DNA of 64,000 nucleotides from Sphingomicrobium nitratireducens (GTDB lineage Bacteria > Pseudomonadota > Alphaproteobacteria > Sphingomonadales > Sphingomonadaceae), in assembly GCF_026157035.1 (NCBI RefSeq), contig NZ_JANJZA010000001.1:1777001-1841000 (forward strand), written 5' to 3'. The notes under the pieces were generated by a model. That model was not told the origin of the DNA and did not search any database. It saw only the letters and a list, made by a program, of their open reading frames with translations. Positions 8,075 to 15,392 of this stretch are shown here, piece by piece; position 1 is the first letter of the stretch; each line of letters begins with the position of its first letter. The translations under genes and the position numbers were made by a program.

Positions 8075-9084
8075 GCGTGATCGACAGCATCCTCCTTCGA
8101 ACGATCCCCGAGGCCGCACGCATGGGGTTGGAGAGCGGCGATTTAGCAGTTTTCGGCTCGGTCATTCGTTCGTCAAAAACAGGACAGATCGCTTATCACC
8201 TCCAGGAGACGGGCATCATTGGAGACGCCGTCTCATCACTCCTGCAGTCGGGATTGTCTGGGCCTTTAGGCATGGCATCGCAAGTGGCCGGCGACGCTGC
8301 GCTTTTCCGGCAGGGCCAGAGGATTCAGCAAACAGTTGATCTTATCAGAGCCAGTCAGACGGCAGGAATGGTGATGTCCGGTGCGACCCTCGGCGTGTCC
8401 ATTGTTGGTTTTGCCGTGATCGCCAACAAGATCGAGCGGGTCGAATGCCAACTTCACGATCTCCTTTCGCGCCAGGACGAACTTCGCGCGAAGGTCGGCG
8501 AAATCCTGGATGATCGGATGACTGAAGACCTGGTCCGTCTGCGAACAGCCGCGCAGCAGATGGAGGAAAGTTGGACTTTGCAGAACCCCGATGCCCAACT
8601 CGATCGGGTGGCAAACGAAGGGCATTTGCTGGGAAATCGCTTCTACGAGAAAGCGCGGACAACGCTCCTCGAAGCACCCGGAGCGATGGAGACTGCAGCA
8701 CCTTTACTTGAAGCGTTCAGCTTGGCAAGCAACGTGCGTGTCGCCGCAAGAATAGCAGCGGACGAAGTCGAGGCTGCGGAAGGAGCCGCTGCTGCTGTTA
8801 CCAGCCAGTTCGAGGCCCTAATCGACGCAAGCAATGCAACCTGCCCGCCCATCATCCTCAAGAATGCAGATCCTGATCTCGAGGGATTACCGGATAAGTT
8901 CGTAAGCGACTTCACGGCGCGGCGCGATATCGCCCGAAAACTACGCCTGGCTGGAGAAGCAATGGAAGGCTCTCAGGGCATCGCGAGCTTGTTACTAAAA
9001 AAAGGCGTCAGCGGCCGACGATATCTTGCCGAAGCGCGCGCCGAGAAATCGGCTCCGGTCTTGCTTTTAAACGCATGCAACTAG
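8071..9084 (+). CDS. Unknown protein with one central hydrophobic helix and long helices
   Basis: A 337-residue protein starting at GTG 8071, which overlaps the stop of the preceding gene (GTGA) and implies coupled translation. The N-terminal 90 residues are glycine- and serine-rich with several amphipathic helices. Residues about 98-119 are a hydrophobic helix with small residues (MSGATLGVSIVGFAVI) that could cross the membrane. From residue 120 to the end it is almost wholly helical, with coiled-coil-like charged repeats. I recognise no domain. It closes the nuclease/MBL operon, and its end faces the convergent unknown gene at 9087 with only two bases between them. The overlap with its partner suggests that the two membrane-associated proteins work together, perhaps as a two-component pore or membrane anchor. 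Confidence 0.7.
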   Translation: MSVIDSILLRTIPEAARMGLESGDLAVFGSVIRSSKTGQIAYHLQETGIIGDAVSSLLQSGLSGPLGMASQVAGDAALFRQGQRIQQTVDLIRASQTAGMVMSGATLGVSIVGFAVIANKIERVECQLHDLLSRQDELRAKVGEILDDRMTEDLVRLRTAAQQMEESWTLQNPDAQLDRVANEGHLLGNRFYEKARTTLLEAPGAMETAAPLLEAFSLASNVRVAARIAADEVEAAEGAAAAVTSQFEALIDASNATCPPIILKNADPDLEGLPDKFVSDFTARRDIARKLRLAGEAMEGSQGIASLLLKKGVSGRRYLAEARAEKSAPVLLLNACN

Positions 9085-9086
9085 TC

Positions 9087-9572
9087 TCAACCCGCAGATC
9101 CGAGCTCTAGGTGCACCTCTTTCAATACAGATGACGTGGCCTCACCGATATCCACGACATTCCTAAGAAATCCTTCGAACCCTCCGGCCCGATACACCGG
9201 CAATACCGGCCAATCCAATAAGCGAACCGCCCCCTCGCGATAGAAAGCAGGACGAAAACTCGTATCGACCCATTCATGGTCGGGAGAAGTCATGTCTCCT
9301 TCTTCAGCGAGCCGGAGCATGCGCTCGTTGAAGTTGATAAGTGGCCAGATCTTGAAATCTTCCTGGTTCCACCATTCTCGATACCGCCGGTCAGGCGAGC
9401 CATCTGACTTGAGGTGTCTTGGCTTTGGAGCCGCAACGAAAATGCGTTTCCAAGCCGGTGAATTCAATGACCTACAAGCGACCAAATCGTCGTCTGACCG
9501 CACATCGATGACGCGTAAGTCTTCGAAAAGTGTGCCTCGATCACTCCGGTCGCATAAGTGCAGGATTTCCAT
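9087..9572 (-). CDS. Unknown 161-residue protein
   Basis: A 161-residue, acidic, tryptophan-rich soluble protein of unknown family. It begins at the third of three overlapping ATGs (ATGAATGAATGG), with GAGGA upstream at a spacing of about 9 bases. The visible composition is a beta-strand-rich first half, a W-W pair near residue 68 (EWWNQEDFKIW) and a helical second half, with no obvious catalytic motif. It is the last gene of the minus-strand block that includes mcrB, mcrC and the HD gene, starting 25 bases after the HD gene stops, so it is probably on the same transcript. I cannot assign a function. It may be a regulator or accessory protein of that cluster, or simply a passenger. Confidence 0.6.
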   Translation of the reverse strand: MEILHLCDRSDRGTLFEDLRVIDVRSDDDLVACRSLNSPAWKRIFVAAPKPRHLKSDGSPDRRYREWWNQEDFKIWPLINFNERMLRLAEEGDMTSPDHEWVDTSFRPAFYREGAVRLLDWPVLPVYRAGGFEGFLRNVVDIGEATSSVLKEVHLELGSAG

Positions 9573-9597
9573 TCATTCATTCCTCGGTGCGTTGATG

Positions 9598-10158
9598 TCA
9601 GGCCAGACGTTCCATCTCGTTGACGAGCCTTTCGAGGCGGCTTGCGCCATCACCTGGAATTTCCCTGACGAAGACATTCGCAAGCGATCGATAATACCAG
9701 AGCGTCCCGTCCTTCTTTCCCGTGAAGCGCTCCCATAGAGCCTCGCCATGCGCATGAAGATCGGCGACGATGGCGCCGGCATTGTGCGTCTTGTCGGCGA
9801 GGCTCACTTCTAACGAAGCCTTCGGTTTGGATGACAGGCTCTCGATATAGCTTTCCTTGCGCGCTCGCCACGGCGGTTTGGGTTCGACGTTACTGTCGGT
9901 GCAGTGATCGACGATCTCGGCGACCCGCGGCCCGAACCGCCGCTCGATATCCGCCAGCCTCGCCGCACCACCCTGATCCTCGACTGCATCGTGCAGCAAC
10001 GCCGCAATCGCCTGATCCTCGTCGGCACCATTTTCGATGACGATCGAGGCGACACCGAGAAGATGCGAGATATAAGGGATATCGGCGCCCTTGCGCGTCT
10101 GCTCGCGATGCGCCTCGCTCGCATAGACCAACGCCTCGTCAAATCGTGTCGTCAGCAT
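9598..10158 (-). CDS. HD-domain hydrolase, small alarmone hydrolase (MESH1/SpoT-like)
   Basis: A 186-residue single-domain HD hydrolase. I chose ATG 10158 because GGGAGG lies just upstream. A GTG at 10176 adds six residues, and the last four bases of that extension abut the mcrC stop. Motifs of the SpoT/RelA hydrolase family are all present: an early H in SEAHREQTRKG, PYISH, the metal-binding HDAVED, a TD after the FGPRVAEIV helix, and LADKTHN. Family members split (p)ppGpp or related nucleotides with Mn, although many HD proteins of this size act on other nucleotides. No synthetase domain is attached. It lies directly downstream of mcrC and is translationally close to it, an unusual neighbour for a McrBC operon. 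A link to nucleotide signalling in defence is inference. Confidence 0.85.
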   Translation of the reverse strand: MLTTRFDEALVYASEAHREQTRKGADIPYISHLLGVASIVIENGADEDQAIAALLHDAVEDQGGAARLADIERRFGPRVAEIVDHCTDSNVEPKPPWRARKESYIESLSSKPKASLEVSLADKTHNAGAIVADLHAHGEALWERFTGKKDGTLWYYRSLANVFVREIPGDGASRLERLVNEMERLA

Positions 10159-10168
10159 CGAACCTCCC

Positions 10169-11479
10169 TCATGCACAGGCCTTGATGGTCGACATCGTCG
10201 GCGTAATCGTTGCTCGCAACTGGGCCAGCAGTGCCGCTTCCCCCAAACTCAGGTCCACCGTCGCAATCGACAGGCGTTCATGACCTTGGACGATTCCGAA
10301 ACCGCGCTGCAGACCAGCCTCCTCGCCTGGGACTGCCGGATAAAGAAGCATCAGCTCGCGCGCCTGATAAAGCCGCGCATAGGCCATCAGCTGGTAGATA
10401 TCGCTCTGGCTGATCCCGCGTTTCCCGTCTGTCGGTTCGGCAAGACGCTTCCATTTGGTGTCGATGATCGCGACGATGTCCCCGCCGCGCTTGAGAATGA
10501 AATCGGGCTTCGTCTGGAAGAGATGACCGCTCGAGAGATGCTCTCCCGTATGGTGCCCGAGGCAGAAAGCCCTGCCCCCCTGCTCGGTCACGCTGATACC
10601 GGTGCCCGCAAAAGCCCGTCTCAGCATGGCGCCGACATAGGCTTCGAACAAATCGTTCATTGGGAACAACAGCGTAATCCCCGCCTTGCCTGGGTCGTGA
10701 TGCGTCGCCTGCCAGTCGCGGCGGAGCAGCAGGGCAGCCAGGTCCAGCAACCCCCGCCAGCGACGATTGGTCCGATCGATGCGCACGTCCTGCCACGGTA
10801 GCTGCGAAACTGGGCATGTGCGGATCTCGGCAAAGGCGTGCCGTAGTTCCGACAGGCGCCGCTGCGTCTCGATGCTGCGCGCATGGTTGCCGAGGAAGGC
10901 GACAGAGGTCGCCATGATCTGCATTAGCGGCGTATTGGCATCGAGCTCGTCATAGCGGCAGGCGAGCCTGTCGGGCCGTACCGCGTGCACCGTGAACTGC
11001 CGGGTGACGTCGAGACTGCCGCGCATTGCCGCCAGATCGTTCTGCTGTGCCAGGTAGCGCCGCGGCAGGCCGCGCCGCACCTCGGCGAGCAACTGATCTG
11101 CAAAGACGCGAATGATGACGTCGAGCAGCGTATCGCCCTGCCTTGCGAGGTCGGACGCCGAACCCAGCGATAAGTCGAGCCCCAGCGCCACCTGCAGCAT
11201 CCGCATCAGCCGCGAACGAACCGTCGCCGCATCCTCGTCTCCACCATCCGCAGGATCGACTTTTGGCAGGATCTCGAGACTACAGCCCTCCGCAGCGATC
11301 ACCCCCACCATCTGCCGCACCGCGAGTTTCTTGTGCAGGTCGACGAGGATGTTGGTGGCGTCCTCATGCGCCTTGGGGTGCGCGCGCGCAGCGGCGAGCA
11401 GCGCGTCGGCCTCGCGGCGGCTGAAGCCGCCCTCGCCGACGGGCACACGCCCCCATTCGCGCACCGACAGATGCGTCAT
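10169..11479 (-). CDS. mcrC: McrC-family nuclease subunit
   Basis: A 436-residue McrC homologue. The N-terminal 250 residues have the usual McrC layout: a small beta domain, then the helical region with conserved RGLPRRY and GSLDVTRQ stretches. The C-terminal PD-(D/E)XK nuclease is intact: KPDFIL with D326, IIDTKWK with D340 and K342, and the SQSDIYQLMAYA helix that is a McrC hallmark. It should cut DNA (or RNA in some branches) once its GTPase partner McrB has translocated. The gene overlaps mcrB by four bases (ATGA), as in almost all McrBC operons. Its own stop lies next to the HD gene. It starts at ATG 11479. Confidence 0.92.
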   Translation of the reverse strand: MTHLSVREWGRVPVGEGGFSRREADALLAAARAHPKAHEDATNILVDLHKKLAVRQMVGVIAAEGCSLEILPKVDPADGGDEDAATVRSRLMRMLQVALGLDLSLGSASDLARQGDTLLDVIIRVFADQLLAEVRRGLPRRYLAQQNDLAAMRGSLDVTRQFTVHAVRPDRLACRYDELDANTPLMQIMATSVAFLGNHARSIETQRRLSELRHAFAEIRTCPVSQLPWQDVRIDRTNRRWRGLLDLAALLLRRDWQATHHDPGKAGITLLFPMNDLFEAYVGAMLRRAFAGTGISVTEQGGRAFCLGHHTGEHLSSGHLFQTKPDFILKRGGDIVAIIDTKWKRLAEPTDGKRGISQSDIYQLMAYARLYQARELMLLYPAVPGEEAGLQRGFGIVQGHERLSIATVDLSLGEAALLAQLRATITPTMSTIKACA

Positions 11480-14400
11480 TCGGCAGCCTGCGCTTGGTCG
11501 TCCGCGGCACTGCCACCAACGAGCGCCTGATAAGCAGCCCGATCGAAATGCTCGCGCACTTTCCAGCTCTTGCGCTCGCCCACATCTTCAATCCCCGGCG
11601 GCGGCGCGAGCGTCGAGCCGGTGATGAAGCCATCGCCCAGCACCGCGTGGATCCGGCTCCAGTCCTCGAAAAAATATTCCTGCAGGAGCGGGATAACCTT
11701 GAAACGCATGACGTCGTCAATTGCCGCCTTGTCGCGACCACCCTCACCCATGAAGAATGCGTGGCCAATGGCATGTTCGCGATCGAGCAGATATTCGATC
11801 CTCGCGTTCATGGTCTTGAGCACACCCTCGAGCGGAATGCCGTCGACCTCGTCGGGCAGCAGCGAAGCGTCAGGCGCCATCTCCTCGAAGCGGAAACGCC
11901 GGCGGAGGGCGGTATCGAGCAGAGCGATCGAACGATCCGCCGTGTTCATCGTGCCGATGAGATGGAGGTTAGCCGGCACGCCGAATTCGCGCTTTGAATA
12001 GGGCAACGTGACGGTCAGTGCATTGTCCATCCCAAGCCGCTTGTCGGGCTCGATCAGGGTGATCAGTTCGCCAAAGACTTTGGAGATGTTAGCACGGTTG
12101 ATCTCGTCGATGACGAGGACGAACTGCTTCTGCTCTCCGCCGATGACCTCTCCGCCCGAAATCAGGCCCGACAGGGCATCATTCTTGATCTGGCTCGACG
12201 CCAGTTCATAGACCGTCTTCTGGCTGAAACGCTTCTCATTGACGAGGTCGTAGCTGCGACCGTCAGGGTCGACCCAGAGCCACTTCACCGGGACACGGAA
12301 GACATAGTCGTCATTCTCGCGTTCGACGCGATGGAAGTCGCCACTGACCTCGCCAATCGCGCGGAAGAGAAGATTACCCTTTGACACGATAATCAGGTCA
12401 CCTTCGCGCATCCGGTTACGCATGGTGAAAGCATGATCGATCACTCCGCTGTTGGGGTGTGGCGCGTCGCGGTCGGGGTAACGCTCGACATAGGCGTCGA
12501 TCATCGCCCGCTTGTTTTCGAACTGCGGCTGTGACCAGTCCATCTCGCTGTCATCGCCAAGGTGGATGAAACCGCCTTCGATCGCCTCGTCGAAGAGGTA
12601 GTCGTCCGCGGCGTTGGCGACCTCACCCAGTGACATCTTGAAGATACGCCGGTCGCCAAGATCGAAATCCTGGCCCTGCGACAGTGTAGCGGCGCGTTCG
12701 GCCATCGATCGAAAGATCCCAGGCTCGGCGGCAAGCCGGAATCCTGACGACATGGCTTCGCCATCCTCGCCTTCCTGTGTTGGCCGGAGCCCCTCGACGA
12801 AGTCTTCATAACCGAAAGACTGGTGGAAGGTGACGAAGGCAATCCGCTCCTTCTTAACAAGCTCCTCGTAGCGCTGCATCAGCGCTTCGCGGGCGCCGAT
12901 TTCGCCGTCGCCGCTGGGCAGCTCGCCGTCACAAAGCCTCACGGCCTCGCTCGCCGTCCGATAGGTTTTCCCCGTTCCGGGAGGACCGTAGAGGATGAGG
13001 TTGATCGGCTTCATGGTTTGGTCCTTGGTCGTATTGTCCGGGAAGAGGCGGTCGCGCCAATAGGGGTCGTTGAGAAACCAGTCGTAATCCTGGTCGACAC
13101 CATCGAGCAGGAAGCGTCGTAGGCGGTCGGCAAAGGCGCTCTCTCCGGGGTCGTGAACGCGCCACACGGGCTCGTTATGGGTGTAGAAATACCAGGTACG
13201 AGGCTCGTCCCACTCGTCCCACTCGACGCCGACGCGCAGACCATCCTCACTCGCCTCAGTGATGGTCCCGAGCGCCCGAAAGCGCAGCGCGGTCACGCGG
13301 CCGCCATTGGCGTCGAAAGGAAGATCGTGGACCTGATGGAAATAGTCTCGCATCCCGATCCTGTCGCCAACTTCCATCGCCCTGACGCGATCATTGTTGA
13401 CGCTGCCCGTATCGGTCAGAAGGCTCCACTCGTCTCGCTCGACGAAGCGGGGCAGCCCGTCCTCCTCGCCATAGCGCGCGGTGACGATCCACAGGGGCGT
13501 CGGATCAAGTTCGCCGCGATCACCCAGCCTGTTCTTGCAGGCCACCCAGATGAACCCCTGCACATCCCAGAGGTCGCGGGGGGCCCATTTCCATTCGTCG
13601 CGCATGACCCGAAAGATTTCTTCGGACTTCGCAGTGGCTTGATCGAGTTCATCCTTTGAAAGCGGCGACCACCCGAACAGCCGCTCGCCCTCGAGCGCCA
13701 GAAACAGGTTGTTAAATCGATCTGTTCGTAGACCGATGGCGTCCTCGGGGTGGGTTAGGGCAGAGATGAGGGTTGGGATCGTCCGGCTGTCGCTAAAGGG
13801 ATTGCTCTTCTCATTCGCGAAAGCAGGCTCCCAAGTCCGTTCAACAAACTCGATGACGGCAGCCTGAGGGTCATCCGCAAGTGCAATGTCGGCTGCGGCT
13901 TCTTCAAGCAGCCCAGGATGCGCCCGGCGGCGTTCGCGAAGGCCGTCTGCCATGCGCCAGCCGAGGAGATTGCTCTCCAGGCCGCCATCGCCGGCAATGA
14001 GATCGAGCAGACGCCCACCAAGCGCCGCCTTGTCGTCGCGCATCTCGACGACCGCTTCGCGAGCAGCGTCAATCAGCGCTCGCTTGTAGCGATTTTCCTG
14101 CTCGTCGAAAGGAATGGAGCTCGCGAAACCGCCGTCTTCTTCGAAAGAAGGATAGGCCTCGATGAAAACGGCCTTCAACCTATCGAGAGCCCGCTCGTCG
14201 CTTCCCTTCATGTAGGTGTCTAAGAGGCTGGAAAGCTCCTCGCTATTCGCGAAGGTCACGAGACTTACCGTTCGAGGATTGTCGCCCCTATGCGTTAGCC
14301 GCGGAGGCAAATTGGAGTGTCGAGGCGCCGCAGGAACGTAGACCCTTCCATTGGCTCCAAAACCGTCACCTTCGAACCAGATTTGGGGACGCGCAGAGCC

Positions 14401-15093
14401 GAGGTCGAGAGCGATCTGCCGACCGTCGTCGGCTTCAAACGCGGCCATCTTTTTTGTTTTGGCGATCGGCTCACCGAACCGCCCTTCGAGCAACCTGAGC
14501 GCCCAATAATCATCCTGGTCGACATTGAAGCGAAATCGAGTGGCGGTGCTTTGATCCGCTCCGAAGCTCTGGGCTGGCGGCACCTCTGCGAGTTCGAGAA
14601 ACCTCCTCCCCCGGAGAGCCTGACAAATGTTGGGCCATGCCGCATTCAGGCCTAGGGCGTCATTCACGTCCTTGACGACCAGCTCAACCGATTCTTCGTC
14701 CGCTTCGCGGGCAGGCTCGATATAGTTTTCGAGAACGTGGTGGCGGATCTTGTCGGCATCCTGCATCCCGATGCCTTCGCCATTGAGAAAGCGGCCATAT
14801 TGGCCGAGCCAGCTGCGCCAACTGCCGAGGCGTCTCCTCGGCTTCTCCGATTCCGGCATCAAAATTTTGTAGCGGTCACCCCCGGCATCATGATCGACTC
14901 GCAACTCGGTTATCGCGTCCCGAATGTCGTCAAAACCCTTGGCAGCCCATGCCTCGTCTAGGTTCTCATAGGCGAAGCCAAGCTGCTGAAGGTTCTCTTC
15001 GATAGTCCGCACAGCATAGGACCGGGTTGCCCGCCCGGCTGCCGTATTCGCGCCGTTCGCCTCGAGCCATTCCTTGAACTCTTCTTCCCTCAT
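11476..15093 (-). CDS. mcrB: McrB-family AAA+ GTPase with a domain inserted in the motor
   Basis: A 1205-residue protein, much longer than E. coli McrB (about 460). The C-terminal AAA+ motor shows Walker A YGPPGTGKT near residue 700, Walker B VLVIDEINRANISKVFGE near 994, and the McrB signature MNTADRS followed by ALRRRF. Between Walker A and Walker B (about residues 815-945) sits an extra domain that looks EVE/PUA-like: FKMSLGE at its start, GDLIIVSKG in the middle and PVKWLW at its end. EVE-like domains bind modified bases. The 690-residue N-terminal part begins with an FKEWL...SR short helical region and contains another WIVTARYG segment that may be a further PUA-like specificity domain. 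Together with McrC it should restrict nucleic acid carrying a modification. Its ATG overlaps the stop of a small broken ORF upstream (ATGA). Confidence 0.9.
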   Translation of the reverse strand: MREEEFKEWLEANGANTAAGRATRSYAVRTIEENLQQLGFAYENLDEAWAAKGFDDIRDAITELRVDHDAGGDRYKILMPESEKPRRRLGSWRSWLGQYGRFLNGEGIGMQDADKIRHHVLENYIEPAREADEESVELVVKDVNDALGLNAAWPNICQALRGRRFLELAEVPPAQSFGADQSTATRFRFNVDQDDYWALRLLEGRFGEPIAKTKKMAAFEADDGRQIALDLGSARPQIWFEGDGFGANGRVYVPAAPRHSNLPPRLTHRGDNPRTVSLVTFANSEELSSLLDTYMKGSDERALDRLKAVFIEAYPSFEEDGGFASSIPFDEQENRYKRALIDAAREAVVEMRDDKAALGGRLLDLIAGDGGLESNLLGWRMADGLRERRRAHPGLLEEAAADIALADDPQAAVIEFVERTWEPAFANEKSNPFSDSRTIPTLISALTHPEDAIGLRTDRFNNLFLALEGERLFGWSPLSKDELDQATAKSEEIFRVMRDEWKWAPRDLWDVQGFIWVACKNRLGDRGELDPTPLWIVTARYGEEDGLPRFVERDEWSLLTDTGSVNNDRVRAMEVGDRIGMRDYFHQVHDLPFDANGGRVTALRFRALGTITEASEDGLRVGVEWDEWDEPRTWYFYTHNEPVWRVHDPGESAFADRLRRFLLDGVDQDYDWFLNDPYWRDRLFPDNTTKDQTMKPINLILYGPPGTGKTYRTASEAVRLCDGELPSGDGEIGAREALMQRYEELVKKERIAFVTFHQSFGYEDFVEGLRPTQEGEDGEAMSSGFRLAAEPGIFRSMAERAATLSQGQDFDLGDRRIFKMSLGEVANAADDYLFDEAIEGGFIHLGDDSEMDWSQPQFENKRAMIDAYVERYPDRDAPHPNSGVIDHAFTMRNRMREGDLIIVSKGNLLFRAIGEVSGDFHRVERENDDYVFRVPVKWLWVDPDGRSYDLVNEKRFSQKTVYELASSQIKNDALSGLISGGEVIGGEQKQFVLVIDEINRANISKVFGELITLIEPDKRLGMDNALTVTLPYSKREFGVPANLHLIGTMNTADRSIALLDTALRRRFRFEEMAPDASLLPDEVDGIPLEGVLKTMNARIEYLLDREHAIGHAFFMGEGGRDKAAIDDVMRFKVIPLLQEYFFEDWSRIHAVLGDGFITGSTLAPPPGIEDVGERKSWKVREHFDRAAYQALVGGSAADDQAQAAE

Positions 15094-15308
15094 TCAAGTC
15101 CCTCGTTGACTGCCTTGGCGGTCGTAATCAAAAACTGGAGTTCTTCGCCACTTTCCGCATTGAAAGCGAACAAACGCGGGTTCATCACAAGCATCGCCGA
15201 GATGTGTTCGCAGATGGTGCATGGCGGCGCGACCTGGAACAGCTAGGTCAACCGAGACCAAGTCCCAAACAGTGCAGCCACTCCCTGCCAGCTTATGTCG
15301 ATGTTCAT
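15090..15308 (-). pseudogene. Possible small gene before mcrB, interrupted by an in-frame TAG
   Basis: The 299-base gap between the giant helicase and mcrB is not empty. On the minus strand, a frame from ATG 15308 to TGA 15092-15090 gives a protein-like sequence of about 72 codons, broken once by TAG at 15245-15243. The second part (from LFQVAPPCTICEH to the end, about 50 codons) has a helix-like hydrophobic pattern, two Cys near its start, and mostly G/C third positions in its first half. Its stop overlaps the mcrB start as ATGA, the same coupling seen elsewhere in this operon. I therefore read it as a small gene that has acquired a nonsense codon, or a gene remnant. A sequencing error or chance open frame cannot be excluded. 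No family is recognised. The rest of the gap (15309-15392) shows nothing I can name. Confidence 0.35.
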
Positions 15309-15392
15309 CGATCCATCATGGATGACACCAACTCCGCCCGGGGGATGCCGACGCACCCGGTGGTCGAAGCATAGAGGATCACAAGTAGTGCC

